This document shows positions 1 through 11,709 of a stretch of DNA of 64,000 nucleotides, in pieces. Source of the stretch: Lantana camara. Lineage: Eukaryota; Streptophyta; Magnoliopsida; Lamiales; Verbenaceae. Numbering within the stretch: position 1 is the first letter of the stretch; every line of letters starts with the position of its first letter. The translations under genes and the position numbers were made by a program. The DNA lies in the NCBI GenBank assembly GCA_037501455.1, contig CM074862.1:65379501-65443500 (forward strand). Reading direction: 5' to 3'. The notes below the pieces were generated by a model. That model saw only the letters and a list, made by a program, of their open reading frames with translations. It had not been told where the DNA came from and did no database searches.

Positions 1-106
1 CACCTAGAGGTCCACCCTCTTTGGGAATTGAACGAACGATGACCACGAGACGAAGAGCGAGCCTAACTGGATCTCGCTGCCAGTTCGTGCTCGGACACTA
101 TAACAC

Positions 107-660
107 GGGGGAGGAAACTTTGAGACAAGTTTCCACAAGTCCTGACCAAGGCACCCTCGAGGCGTGGCCTTTGCGTTCACAAGAGTTTGAAGGATTTCTT
201 GATGACCAGAGTTCCCTTGCAAGATAACCCCCTGTGACCAAACACTTGGGGAAAGAAACTTTTAGACAAGTTCCCACACCTTCCTGACCAGGGCTCCCTC
301 GAAGATGGGGCCCTCGTAGCAAAAATCCCTCGCATTCAAACACTAGAGGGAAAACTTTTAGACAAGTTTTCACAAGTCTAGACCCTTGCGTCTACAATAA
401 CTTGTTAAAACTCCTAAATGACTAACAATTCTCTTGAATTCAGTCTTTGCGTCCTACGCTCGTGAAAAATGAAGATCAAACATATTTTCACAAGCTGTAA
501 GTAGGGCACCGTCAAAGTGGACCTTCGCGTACCCAAATGCTTGGCGAAAAACCTCAAATTGACCAGGGACCCTCGCGGAAGCTACCCCTCCCGTCTTACA
601 TTTGAAAATAAACTTTTAAACAAGTTTTTTACAAGTCTCAGCCAGGGTGCCCTCGAAAAG
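107..660. repeat. Degenerate tandem repeat in element spacer
   Basis: A module recurs imperfectly at about 107-163, 249-305, 346-391 and 603-660, with a weaker copy near 469-520. Shared parts are a run like AACTTTTAGACAAGTTT, then CACAAGTC, then CCAGGG and CCCTCGA. Spacing is irregular, roughly 95-145 bp apart from one longer gap. It lies downstream of the antisense gene. No coding function is seen. Confidence 0.6.
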
Positions 661-1740
661 GGGCCCTCGAGTTGTCCAAAAACTTAAAAAAATTTGCAAA
701 TCCCGCGCATCATTTTTACTTAGCTTTTTTACTCAATTCTTACTTCACAAGATTTTGATAAAACAAGCGCAAAGTAAGAATTCATGGCATAACATTACAA
801 AAGTTAAAAGACACCCAATCATGTACATCTGAGGGACAGGCACGTCTGTGGGAGCTACAGGTTCTTGTGCTTGAGGGACAGGCACGTTTGAATCTTGAGC
901 ACCGGAAGCCGAGGCGCTTGGGGGCACAATAGCTTCAACCACTGGAGCGGGAGTATCCTCACTGGCCTGAGCAGGAGTGTCATCAACCATTGGCGCTTGG
1001 GGCATGTTTCCCTGAGGCCCTCGGGGATGATTATAGCATTGTTAGTCCCCTCATTCTGAGCATCCACGCGAGGCTCTTCCTCCCACAGGTGAGCAGCCAT
1101 GTATTCGTCTTGAAGAAGTTCAACTATATAATTGTATTCTGGCTCGCTGATGTTGGCCTCTGGATCTTCCACAACCTCCTCGGACTCTGCGCTGCTCATC
1201 GAGGGCTAGTCCCATATCCGTCCTCCCTCTTGAAGAGGCGTCTGTTAGGCCCAAGTGAATCAGCCGCTCGATGGCCAAGTTAAAAGTCTTTTGAGCCTCA
1301 TCGTAACAATGGAGTGAGACAGCAAATGAGAATGCCTTAGAGTGGTAGAATTTGATGATTGCCTCCTTGTTTGCCTTCTCGATGCTCTCGGGAAGTTGCC
1401 TGATTGTGTCCGCATGCTTCTTCTCAGCCGCGTTGGATTTGGAGACCCACCCATTCCGATCATCCATCAACTTTTTATGGTAGTCGGAGAGCTTAGTATA
1501 ATCCAAGCGGAGCTTCTTTCGAGCGTCCTCTGACTTCTTAAAGTATTCCTTCAGCTTCAGCAGCTCCTCCTGCACCTTGGCATGCTCAGTTTGGAGGGAG
1601 AGAAACTTGGCTTTTTCCATATCAAGTTCCTCTTGAATTTGGGCAGGATCGTTTGCGCACGCGATCTTCTTATATTTCGCTTTGCACTCGGAATAAACAG
1701 TGGCACGCATCTGGAGATTCTTCGCCCTCGGAAGCACTTG

Positions 1741-1833
1741 CTACATTTACAAGGGGAAGCGTATGTATTCAGAATTTCGCAAGGGAAAACATCTAAAGGA
1801 AATGTTTGAATAAAGTAAGATAAGAAGACTCAC
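1741..1833 (-). other. Intron 2 of the antisense gene
   Basis: On the minus strand it begins GTGAGT, a strong plant donor, and ends with TAG after an AT-rich tract (93 bp). Upstream coding ends near ...IHALIS; downstream coding starts with the coiled-coil exon. Confidence 0.55.
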
Positions 1834-2489
1834 GGAAATGAGGGCATGGATCATATCCCCAGTCACCTTTTCTGTGTTCTGGGAGAATAGCGCTTGGTGG
1901 TCCGCTGTGAACTGGACCCTCTCATAGAGCCCATGGGTGATGGACCTGGAAGGTTTGCGCTCGCTCAGCAGGATGGGACCCTCGTTGGGTAAGCGCTCAA
2001 AATACCTATCCCCTACTCGGTCAAAGTTCTATAAACAATCCTCCTCGGAAGAAGAAGTGTCACCGTCGCCTCGTGTGCCCTCGAATACTTGCTTGCCCTT
2101 GCCCGTTATGGGGATAGCATCAGGCATCCTCTTCCTTTTCCGAGAGGCTTGGGCATCACCCCCTTGGTGCTCCCTGATGACCATGTTCGAGCGTGGCCTT
2201 GTTGACTCAATGACTGGAGGTGTGGCTCCCCTTGTATTGATAATATCGACCGGTCTGGGGATTATCCTCGTTTCAGTGTTTGGTACATGGTTATCCCTGC
2301 AGCCGTGGGGTTGTTGAGCAGTACTTGAACTTGCTCCCTGATGACCCCCACGACCATTACCGCGACTAGCCCCTCGGCCGCGTGGGTTTTGTTGGTTGTC
2401 TTGGGGTTGCTGGCGTTGTTGGCGGTTGCGAGCGTTGACAAAATTGGCGACATTGCGCATGTTTCCTCCTGCCATTATGATGTTTGCTC

Positions 2490-2580
2490 CTGGAAAATGA
2501 AAGAAGACAAGGGTTAAGCTTTTGTGTAAAATTCACAAAGTGGAAGCACAATTATGAAGTTAGGAGCCCTAAGATCTAAC
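2490..2580 (-). other. Intron 1 of the antisense gene
   Basis: On the minus strand the stretch begins GTTAG and ends TTTTCCAG, giving a 91-bp GT-AG intron. Removing it avoids the stop just after NLEREM and joins the PF04195-like exon to the Gln/Arg/Gly-rich exon. The call rests on sequence alone. Confidence 0.55.
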
Positions 2581-3943
2581 CATCTCTCTCTCCAAGTTCC
2601 GAGCGGGAGGATTTCTGGAGAAGTGAGCGTCATTTATAAGTCCACACAGGAACATGACCTCTGCGTCATCTATCAAATCCTTAGCTTGTATCAACCAGCC
2701 CTTGTCTCTCAGGGCACCCGCCAAATCTTGAGCCCAGTTTTCAGGGAAAGTGGGTTCCAAACGGTGCCTCACAAGGGGACCCTCCCCGTGCGAAACCCAT
2801 TCTCGTGGGACCCCAAAATCGTCATCCTTCGGGGCCTTCACAAAGAAGAACTTTTCTTTCCATTCCACTCCATAAGTTGATGAGGGGGAATTAATCAACT
2901 TCAAGCCAGCCTTCACTTGAATATAAAAGAAACTCTCCCTCGGAGACGAGCGGGCTACTTGGAATAAAGCGTTAAAATTACGCATGGAGGGCCGGTTTTC
3001 TGTGCACAGCATGAGAATGACGAAGGTAGTTATGAGCGCCAGGCCATTAGGAACAATCTGCGAGGGGCTCAGGTTGAGATCATTAAGTATACTGGCCAAT
3101 GGGACTGGAATGGGGAATCTTAACCCCCCAAACGCCACTGAGTCCTTGAAAACCGCCATTTCTCCGGGGGAGGGTTGTTAGCCCGTTCATGGGGGGCCGG
3201 GATTCTCCAACTGAAACGCTCCTCCCAGTATAATGGAGCCATCATAGAGGTTATTTCCCCCAAAGTGATTGTTCTTGGGGTCTCCTCGGGGGGGCTCTCG
3301 GTGGCCTGCATACCCGGGCCCTCACCCTCGACCTATCCTTTGTTTTTCTTAGTTTTCTTAGACCTTTTTCTGCGTTTGACGGGGTATCTCTCTGACGGCC
3401 CCACAATCTCCTCCTCGAGCGTGGGAGGTGGTACGACTACTTTCTCTGGATGGCAATGAGGGTGTGTCATGCTCTCAGTTATTGGAAGGGCTACCCCTTG
3501 TCTCTCCGCCTCCATCACCAAATCCATCTGTTCAAAAATATGCTCAACGCCCCCTGGATTTCTCTCTTCCATGGCGAAAACCGCCGCATCTATTTCCTTA
3601 TCCCTTGGAGAGTTAGGGTGGTATGAGTTTTGAGTGGCCATCTCCTCCACTTCACGGGCGAATTCTTCAACATGGTCTCCAGACATGGTTTTTGGGAATT
3701 TAGAGGAGATACGGAAAGATTGGGGATTTGAAGATTTTCAGAAGCAGATGGAGTTTTGGGAAAGATTGATCCTATTACTCTAGGGTTAGCAGGAAGAAGT
3801 TAGAAGGTGAAGAAGATTACTTACAGCGAAAAAGTTCTTAGGAAGTCTTGTTATTGGGAATTTCTCTGCAGATTGCTTTGGAAGCTTGGAAATATGGTCT
3901 GAATGTTTTGGATGCGTAAAAGATTAGAATGATTTGGGATCCC

Positions 3944-3953
3944 CTATTTATAG
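3944..3953 (-). promoter_or_regulatory. TATA box of the antisense gene
   Basis: CTATAAATAG on the minus strand, about 260 bp upstream of the ATG at 3686. It sits in a short palindrome (CCCCTATTTATAGGGG), so it would read in either direction. It suggests that the antisense gene had its own promoter. Confidence 0.5.
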
Positions 3954-4254
3954 GGGAAGAGGTTGGTACGTTTCTGGAATTTAATTTCAAAGTGCAATCA
4001 TTTCCCGCCTAGGTAACTGCCCACTTTTGTGAACCGTCACCCACATCCCGAGACTCACGAGTCGTTTTCTGAAAAGTCGCACCCACTCGCCCATCAGCAT
4101 TTAATGTGAGCCAATATGAGCTGTCAGTTGAAAGGACAGCATTTAATGCATGCTCAGAAGAATATTTCACCGTATGCAATCTTTCCTCACGAGCGTCGCC
4201 CTCGAGATTTGTAAAGATTTAAAATTCTACAGCCCTTATTACTAAGGACAACAG

Positions 4255-4269
4255 AATTGGGGGGCAAAA
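4255..4269 (+). other. Polypurine tract
   Basis: AATTGGGGGGCAAAA immediately before the LTR start TGATGGGG. This is the expected plus-strand priming site of a gypsy element and fixes the plus orientation. Confidence 0.6.
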
Positions 4270-5130
4270 TGATGGGGCCAAAATAAGCCCGGCCCATGTT
4301 TCGACTCGTGGCGCCACCATTGAATGACACGTGGCCTCTCATTTCCCCCAAAACAACCTTCCTCCACCCTCGGGTGCTAAGATCCAAGTGACACGTGTTG
4401 TCATCATCGCGAGACATGTGGCCCTCATAATTACTCAAGTACGAGCGCCATCCCGACCTCTCAGCGTGCCTTGATTCTGCCAAGGGATTGACCCTCGAGC
4501 GCTCAGACCAAGAGACCAAGAGATTGACATGTGCCCGCATGCAAGCAGACCAAGGAACCAGGTTCCCCCTCACCTTAAGCCTTGGCCCGGATCCACCCTT
4601 GGGTCCGCAAGCCCATCAGGGTCATGGTTGACACGAGCGTGCTCATGGCCCTCATTACCAACCCCCAAAACGGCTCTCTGACATCCCGTACGCTCCAGCG
4701 CACCTGCCACTGTTGCCCGCACTACCTTTTCGCCAGCTTTTGCAGAAGATTCCTCCTAGGTTTCTCCTTATTGCGTCACGTGTTGAGGCGATATCAGGGC
4801 AGGACCACAAGGGGTAAATTACCAAAGGGTCCCTGGCCCTCAACTATAAATAGGAGTCTTCATCTCCATCTCTGTAAGCAATCTCCATTACTGTTACTCC
4901 GCAATTACTTAGGTTCAACTTCTCAGATCATCATCTAACTTGAACGTCGAAGAACCAAACTGGGAATCACCCCCAGTCCCCCTAGCTTGGCCTTCTGACC
5001 TTTCTCTGCTCTTGGTGTTTGTCCTAGCAGGTTGAGCCCTTCATCTTTTCTGACGAGTCCAATCTTGTTTCCCCACATCAAACAAATTCTAAAGTGATCG
5101 GAGTTTGACACCTCAGATTCTTACCCATCA
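4270..5130 (+). mobile_element. Gypsy 3' LTR (861 bp)
   Basis: Starts TGATGGG and ends CCCATCA, a 7-bp perfect terminal inverted repeat. It is preceded by a polypurine tract and contains a TATA box. An alternative end at 5080 (CCCCACATCA) was considered, but the 5130 end matches the start better. The following bases show no primer-binding site. The 5-bp target duplication cannot be tested because the other end lies outside the window. Confidence 0.65.
4844..4853 (+). promoter_or_regulatory. LTR TATA box
   Basis: CTATAAATAG inside the 4270-5130 LTR, followed by a C/T-rich stretch typical of a plant transcription start. It would separate U3 from R. Confidence 0.55.
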
Positions 5131-7320
5131 GTGAGGTTGGTCGGAAAAGAGCTTTCCAATAATATTTTAACCTAAAAAATAAAAACAACATGCTATGGAA
5201 AAGAACTCCCCTTCTTGATCGTACAAAGTAGACTTGTAGTTTACAAAAAAAAGGTCCCTTATTCTAGGAAAAAGAACAAAATATGCTCCATTTTGGGAGG
5301 ATTAATTAGGCGTTTTAATCTGATTTTGAGGGGCAATTTGCTAAAAAAGCATTGGAAGTTGGAGATGTTGAGTGCCATTTTTAGGTTGCATGTAGGATTA
5401 AGACTAATATAGTGGTAAAGTATTTTGTGATACTTATGAACGGATCAATTACAAATTCGAGTCTTATTTGAATTAAATTCATAAATTCGAGTTTTACTAA
5501 AAAATAATAGGACAATCTTAATCCTATATTTTTTTTTTTTTTGAAAAAAAAGAAAAGGTAGGATTAAGACTTAAGAACCAACCGTTTGTTTAAAGTAGAA
5601 AAATGGACGGTGCGACGTTGTGTTTGTGCATAGCTACAATAAAAAAACGCATAGGAACCCAAATGGCATGACTCTCAACATGCAAGTATCATTAGGCGAG
5701 TCCCACTAATGGTTTGTCAAAGCCAAAACTTAAGATTTATTATAATTGCTTATATTATTTAACCTATATATATATATATATTCATTTCACTCTCTCTATC
5801 TACCCGTAATTCTTTCTCCAGTTTAATTCTCTTTCTTCGATTATATTATTTCAATTTAATATTTAGATAAATGTTTTTGTGTCTGTGAAATTTATGCATA
5901 TATCTCAAATATGCGGGTCTTCAATTAATATACTAGTCCTTCATTGTACATGTACAAATTATCAATACTGGTCAAAGTATTTAATTTCGTAGTTGGTTAA
6001 TAGCATGAACGATACATATCAATATATATAAGTCTAATATTTTCATTTTTACTTGAGAATTAGTAAATTTTAAGTAAACTTAAAAAACACAGAAAAAAAA
6101 AAAAAGATATCTAAGAATAAGTAAATAAATTTCTTTATTCATGACATGGGATTGTGTTACCAAAATAGGTAGACAGGAAATAAATCATGACAAAGAACTA
6201 AGAAGAAATGAAGTGAGAGAATAAAAGATACGAACAATAAAAGATGGAAGGAAAAAGAAAATTGAGTAGAAAAGTAAAATATACCGAAGATAGAACGTCC
6301 AGAGAGTAAGAAAAATGGTGAATATATACATAGGGGAGAGAGAGAAAGGGAATGTTTGTCTACTCTACTCTATAAGTAAAAATTAAATCATAAGTGAAAG
6401 ATATATAAAAAATTATAATAGTACAACAGTGAGTATTTGGGAAAAAAGTGATAAATAAAAAAATAATTATTTGTAGAAAAAAAAGTTGATAATCACTTTT
6501 AACTTATTAATTACTAATTTACCCCTAAAATATTTTAAATTATTTTTGAGTATTATAATATGATTTAAATATTATATTAATAAAAAATTATTATAACTTT
6601 ATATAAGATTATCTTTAATTAATCAAACATGACATTATTTTATATATTCCTTGATTTATAATATTTATATTCCATTTATAAATAATAACATATTAAACAG
6701 AATCATTTTATAAGAATATAATATATCTATTATATTTTTATAAATTTTAATATAAATGATTATATTTATGTGTAACTATAATTTAATATATGAATATATC
6801 TATTAAATAATATTATTATATTATGTATAGTAGCATATGTACGATGATGTTATTATATATAACAAGCACATGTATATTAAGTGAAACGATATTTGAATTT
6901 ATAAATAAGAAAAAAGTATATAAATGTTTAATAATAATAATTTCTAACAAAAGAGTCGTAGCAATTGTCAAATAAAATTTAAATTAATATTAATATTTTA
7001 TGAGGATATTATTGTTAATAAATAGAATTTTAATTAACGGTATAATCTATAAGCAGAAGCATGTCTTATCCTACTTCTGAATTCTGGCTTATTTCTGCTT
7101 AAAATAAGCAGAAGTTGGTGTTCCGAACACTCCAAAACTACTGAAAATAAGCACTTATCTCATAATTACTCATTTTTAAAGTTCATAAACGCTCCCAAAG
7201 AAATAACGTGCCACAAAATTAAGTGATACTAGTTATTTTGCAAACATGTGTCTGTAAATAAAAATTAATATTAGTTAATTATATATTGATTTATTTATTT
7301 TAAAAAAAAAAAAAACCGGA
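5131..7320. other. AT-rich region, no gene seen
   Basis: No coding pattern on either strand. It holds poly-T/poly-A runs (near 5528-5555), a short (TA)n at about 5766-5780, and one weak foldback candidate (6427-7210). The one modest open frame (5215-5412) has no recognisable content. Confidence 0.6.
6427..7210. mobile_element. Possible MITE (hAT-like ends)
   Basis: The left end reads CAGTGAGTATTTGGGA. The reverse complement of the right end reads CACGTTATTTCTTTGGGA. The shared TTTGGGA termini resemble hAT-type MITEs, and the interior is AT-rich and non-coding. Flanking bases (GTACAA and CCACAA) are not a clean 8-bp duplication, so boundaries and class are uncertain. Confidence 0.25.
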
Positions 7321-7379
7321 TCAGGGATCCGTAGAGTGTTTTAACGAGGACTCCACCTCTCTTATTGAACCGAACAAAG

Positions 7380-7879
7380 CTACATCGGGAAATTAATGAA
7401 TAGCATCCCCAAGAAAAGCATAAGCCATTGCTGCGCTGGTGGGGATGCCATCAACAAAGAGATACAAAACAACAAAACGTAAAAAAGAAGGGTAAGAACT
7501 GCATCATAAGAGGCCCTGGGATTGAAAAAGCTTCCAGTCCTATGCCAAAATTTATGAGGATCCATCAGAATAGTTACACTATTTCTAAGCAGCATATCAG
7601 CATCCTTGACAGTAACTAAGCAGAAATCTTTAGAATTCTCTTGCGTATTGCCCTTAAAGCTCCAAGTCAGTTTATACGAAATCTCTCGATCATACTCGTA
7701 GGAAACTTTGCATCTAGAATCAACCTCAATAACCAAAGTAGTTGTAACCTTCCGAACTTCATCTGTAGAACAGATATAAGCCCAAAATTTCCTGTTCCAA
7801 GGGTAACACCTTTAATTTGAGACGTGATCTTTGAAACACCAATTGCCCACCCAAACAATAAGGATTGACCTCGCCTCAA
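7380..7879 (-). pseudogene. Unrecognised frame downstream of the LINE-like gene
   Basis: Two overlapping minus-strand frames (7879-7667 and 7736-7380). The second has a hydrophobic C-terminus (VLTLLFYVLLFCISLLMA). I do not recognise either. They may be the decayed 3' part of the same element. A coding role is doubtful. Confidence 0.2.
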
Positions 7880-7900
7880 TCATAATCAGGCTTTTACACA

Positions 7901-9447
7901 TCATTGGACACCACTTTGCAAGGCCGACGACCGAAGTGTCCTTTTAGTGGCCTGGTTGTCAACTGCTGCAATCTGTTGCTGCTTTTTATTTCTCTTTTGT
8001 ATAGCCTGCATAGAATTTTTCCTTCCTCTTTCAACTGAAGAGGAACGTCTGTAAAGAGCTTTCTCTTTTAATGTTTCTGTATCATCTTCCAAAAGGAGAT
8101 CGTCACATTGTTCTTGATTCGGGGATCGATTTTCCTGCTCCTCTTGATTGGCTATGAAAAGCCTATGCCTTTGTAGCTCTCTGCTAGGGCCTGCCTGATT
8201 GCTGCGTCCTCCATATCTTTCGGGGAAATCGGAATTGTCTGAAGCGCCAAAGCTGAATTAGTCTCCACAGTTTCCGAGGCCACATTTGTTGTAGTTTTTA
8301 CGGTAGGAGTTGCATTCTTCTTACCACTCAGAGACTCATTCCCAGCATTTTGTAGAAGGTTAACTGAATTATTTTCAATCTCGCCTTCCTCCCGGTTCTT
8401 GTTATCCAAATTATTTGCTCTGATCTCCTCTATATTTTCATCCTCTATTCCATTCTCATTATTTTCCTCTTCATCCGATTCCGTGTCGGCTAGTACTTCA
8501 AAACTGTTTCCTTGGGCCGTTTTTGTGTTCACTGCTGTCCAAGTTTGCCTTGTTTTGCTGTGTCTATCCGGGCGTGTAGTGGGTTGTTTTGTAGCTTCTT
8601 CACCTTGTTTCTCTTCTTGGTCCTCCTCTGAATTTTCCATCTCATCACCTCCTTCGTTCCCACCATCCTTCATCGGACATTGTTTGGTCTTGTGGAACAG
8701 CCGGGAGCATGTTTTACAATAATTTGGGGTAGGGCCATATGAAACCTCCTGCTCTACATACCTATTTGTTGCCCAAACAAAGATTGACTTCTATAATGGT
8801 ACTGCAACACCAAGCTCTACCAGAACCCTAGGTTCAGATGTGTTCTTTTCACGAGTCGTAGCCTCATCAGCTCTAAGAGGCGTTCCGATTGCCGAAGCAA
8901 TTGTGTACAGTCCCTTCTTTTTAGCTAATTGTGCCTTTAGGTTGGGAAAAGAGACCCAAACCGGAACTATAGAAGATTCTACGTTTGGGTCGAAATCTGG
9001 CATCCATTTCAGTATTCTCATCGGGAAATCTTTGAAATACCAGGTATCTTTCGAGAAAATCCGTGCTTAATCATCATGATCTTCACATCTGATTAGGACG
9101 TGTGTCCTGTTGAGAAGGCACATTTTTACTTCTTTTGCAAACGCCATCTGTTGGAAGCAGAATTCTAAATATTTCATGGACGGATAACCTCTAGTAAATT
9201 TACCCACAAGGGAAAACTTAAAATCTTCACACAATTCCTCTTCTTCCTCAGGGGAGAAAACAACAGCAGGTCTTCCTCGGTACTCTGTAACATGCCCTAA
9301 AGGAGAGAAGGTGTCAAAGTCGAAGGACTTCAAACGTGCTATCTCATCTGGTATTCTGAAGTCTCGTGATTTTATAGCGGTAACTTTAGCATAAGAAAGC
9401 AGTTTTTCCAGCGGTTTGGCTACCCCCGGTGGCTGCACTTCCCCCAT
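7901..9447 (-). pseudogene. LINE ORF1-like protein, DUF4283 plus zinc knuckle
   Basis: Read on the minus strand from ATG at 9447. The N-terminal half is of the DUF4283 type found in plant LINE ORF1 proteins: KFSLVGKFTRGYPSMKYLEF (about 9240-9170), then MRILKWMPDFDPNVESSIVP and VPVWVSFPNL (about 9021-8940). A CCHC knuckle follows, YCKTCSRLFHKTKQC (about 8730-8680, CX2CX4HX4C). Then comes a long acidic Glu/Asn-rich tail (8673-8152) and a basic segment (8092-7901). Such proteins bind the element's RNA. Stops near 9067, between 8791 and the knuckle, and at 8152 break the frame, so this is a pseudogene. No reverse transcriptase follows, so the LINE assignment is inferred from the DUF4283-knuckle pairing. 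Confidence 0.6.
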
Positions 9448-9940
9448 CGCCGTTAAGATGGCGAGAGTGAAACCCTAAGCGGTTCGTTGTTTTGTTTTTT
9501 TCTTAGTTTACAAGTTTACTGGCATATTATATATTGATATTTATATGAATTATCTATACTATTATATTAAGTGAAAGACTCATTTGGTGTCATGAATTTT
9601 TTTTTCCCCCTCTTTTTTCTTTATTTTTTAACATAAATTCTACCCACATACTTTTACAGTTTTCTACTCAACCTCTTTTATATTCACGTGGCTCTCAAAT
9701 TCTTTTCTTTTTTATTTATATCATTTATTTATTTTTAATTCTTTTTTTTTTTCAATTTGATACTATCTTATTTAATTATTTAATTTATTTATCATAAATC
9801 AAAATTATATTAAAATTAATAATAATACGAAAATTTCATTTTTTTTTCCCACACACATCAAGTGTGCAGGTTTGCTAACTTATATTAATTTAGTACATTT
9901 ATTAAATCAATGATTATTAACCAAATGAATAGAATGATAA

Positions 9941-9994
<54 letters not shown>
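9941..9994. repeat. (AAT)n microsatellite
   Basis: An uninterrupted AAT/ATA repeat of about 18 units, likely length-polymorphic. Confidence 0.95.
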
Positions 9995-9995
<1 letters not shown>

Positions 9996-10094
9996 GAAGA
10001 ATAATTCAAATAATAGAGATTAGATAATTTTGTAACTACAACTAATATAAAAATTGAATGAGTTTGTGGGCTTTTTTTTAGCTTTTTATTCAAA

Positions 10095-10260
10095 CATTAA
10101 AATGTTTTAAATTATCATTTCAACTTTGATAAAAAATTTAAATTGTCATTTCAACCATTTTAGTGTAGACACATAATAAATGAATACTAAAACGGCTTGA
10201 GATAGCAATGTGAAATTTTTTTTTTCAAAGTTCGAATGACAATTTCAAATATTTCCAAAT
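10095..10260. repeat. Imperfect foldback (MITE-like) repeat
   Basis: The left arm (TTATCATTTCAACTTTGA and following A/T run) pairs with the right arm, whose reverse complement contains TTGTCATTCGAACTTTGA. An inner pair, ACCATTTTAGT and ACTAAAACGGCT, extends the palindrome. It would fold into one long hairpin. No target duplication was confirmed. Confidence 0.45.
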
Positions 10261-11499
10261 TTGTGTAGAAGATTTACAAAATGACCGTAGATGAAGGGCA
10301 ACTTAATTTTTCTTCGAAAAGAGTGCCAAAAACTATATAGAAAAAACATAATCGAGCAATTAATTAGGAAGGTGGTCATTTTCTACCATCAAGATAGTTG
10401 TTGGTACTTGTTAGTAAGTTGTAACGCAAGTCGAAAGTCATGAACCCACCCAAAGCATACCAATCAACGCCCACCACGTTCTTCATTCTAAGATAAGAAA
10501 CTTGAAAAAGTTGGAAATACCAACTTAATGATTTTAAACATGATTATTTATAATTTGGACTCCTAGTTTGGAAAAAAAAGAATGCATCTTGATGTGACAA
10601 AGTTAATTAGTGTATATTAATTCCTAAAGTCATACTTCAGTGACAAAGATCTTCACGTACTATATATGCATTTGTGATAAATATTTCTTGGTTTTAAATT
10701 ATCATGCACTTTAGATACGCTAATTACGATCAACAACGATAATAATCTGATCATGCACAACTATGATCATAATTAACTGTGAACATTTTACTTTTTCAAA
10801 ATGAATCTTTGGGTACGTAAATATACCCATTTCGTTAAAATAATATATAATTTAGTGATTATATAGTTGTGCAAGAAATAGTGATGATATTAGTAATTGG
10901 TATAATTTAGTGGTTAAGTGCTATGATAATAATTTAAAGAATGATCACGTGTTCGAACCATTATATATGAAATTATTATCGGTAGAGGGAATTTTATGGC
11001 AACAGAAATTGGCCAAGTATCACTTTGCTAGAGTATTACATTGTTAATGGGATTAAAATGTTATAATATAATTATTGAATATGTAAAGCATAGAATTATG
11101 AAAATGTGTTGCCCCTAATAAACTGCTAAAGCAAAAGTGTCTTTCAAAAGGGGAACTCGCATATATATCTGTACAATAGATCAATGCCCATAATTTCAGT
11201 TGCCAGCAATAAACCTCACTACTTTTTTTTTTTTCCTTTGTTTATTTTTCTTGAATTTCCTATTTGTTTTTTGTTTTTGTTTTATCTTCTCGTTTATTTT
11301 TCTTGGAGACAAGAAAGTAGATCCCTGCGCACACAAAATCACATTATCTACTAAGGTTATGATGAGAATTAAGAGACATTATATGGACCATAACTAAAAT
11401 AATGGACATGGTGCTGCACTCTCTAGTAATTAAATGAAATTAAATCTGTCAATTTATGTTTGAGATAACCAAGTGATCCAGAAATTATTACGAAACTAC

Positions 11500-11698
11500 G
11501 AATTATATATTGATTCTTAATTAGTACATATCATGCAAGTAAATTTTGTCTTGAAAAAACGTACAAGCCAACAAGTTTATATACAGGCCATCTATAAGAT
11601 AAATATTCCCACATTTAGAACCTTCTGCCAACTCATCTAACTGATTACTTTGACAACTACTGACTCAGTCCCTCAACGCACAACCTCTAATATTTACA
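11500..11698 (-). mobile_element. Short copia LTR fragment
   Basis: In minus orientation it follows an AAGGGGG polypurine tract (about 11703-11709) just after the copia C-terminus. It starts near TGTAAATATTAGAGG and contains GTATATAAAC followed by CTTGTACG. The far end is not sharply defined. It is consistent with the short LTR of a small copia element. Confidence 0.45.
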
Positions 11699-11709
11699 AA
11701 ATACCCCCT

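Larger units (their letters stand above)
830..3686 (-). pseudogene. Antisense TE gene, 'putative gypsy type transposase' (PF04195-like)
   Basis: Read on the minus strand from ATG at 3686. Exon 1 (3686-2581) has an acidic N-terminus, a lysine-rich patch (KRRKRSKKTKKNKG) and then the recognisable domain (about 3159-2590: FGGLRFPIP, a PNGLALITTFVILM segment, RSSPRESFFYIQVK). Exon 2 (2489-1834) is Gln/Arg/Gly-rich. Exon 3 (from 1740) is a long coiled coil (about 1700-1300) with an acidic, Pro/Ala-rich tail. The domain order matches plant TE proteins annotated as putative gypsy type transposase; despite the name no catalytic role is established. The gene is broken by an in-frame TAG at about 3330, a frameshift near 3130 (exon 1), a stop after SSEEDCL (about 2029), and frameshifts near 1200 and 1000. 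It runs opposite to the host element. Confidence 0.7.
1..5130 (+). mobile_element. Ty3/gypsy (Tat-like) element, 3' portion
   Basis: This is the 3' end of an LTR retrotransposon whose 5' part lies before the window. In order it holds spacer with degenerate repeats, an antisense extra gene (830-3686), a polypurine tract and one LTR (4270-5130). No tRNA primer site follows the LTR, so it is read as the 3' LTR. Established knowledge: plant Tat-lineage gypsy elements often carry an additional antisense ORF between pol and the 3' LTR, some of the PF04195 type. The lineage is inferred from this layout because no RT or integrase is visible here. Confidence 0.65.
9480..11500. other. AT-rich region, no gene seen
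   Basis: No gene-like coding pattern. Apart from an (AAT)n microsatellite and a foldback repeat it is AT-rich single-copy-looking sequence. The open frame at 11200-11397 is a poly-Phe artefact of a T-rich tract. Confidence 0.6.

Noticed and set aside
1342..1809. Plus-strand frames over the coiled-coil exon
   Set aside because: They are shadows of the antisense gene, whose coiled-coil heptads and exon structure make the minus strand the coding one.
8399..8722. Ser/Phe-rich plus-strand frame
   Set aside because: Complement of the acidic tail of the minus-strand LINE-like ORF1.
11200..11397. Phe-rich 'membrane protein'
   Set aside because: Produced by a T-rich tract, with no conserved feature.
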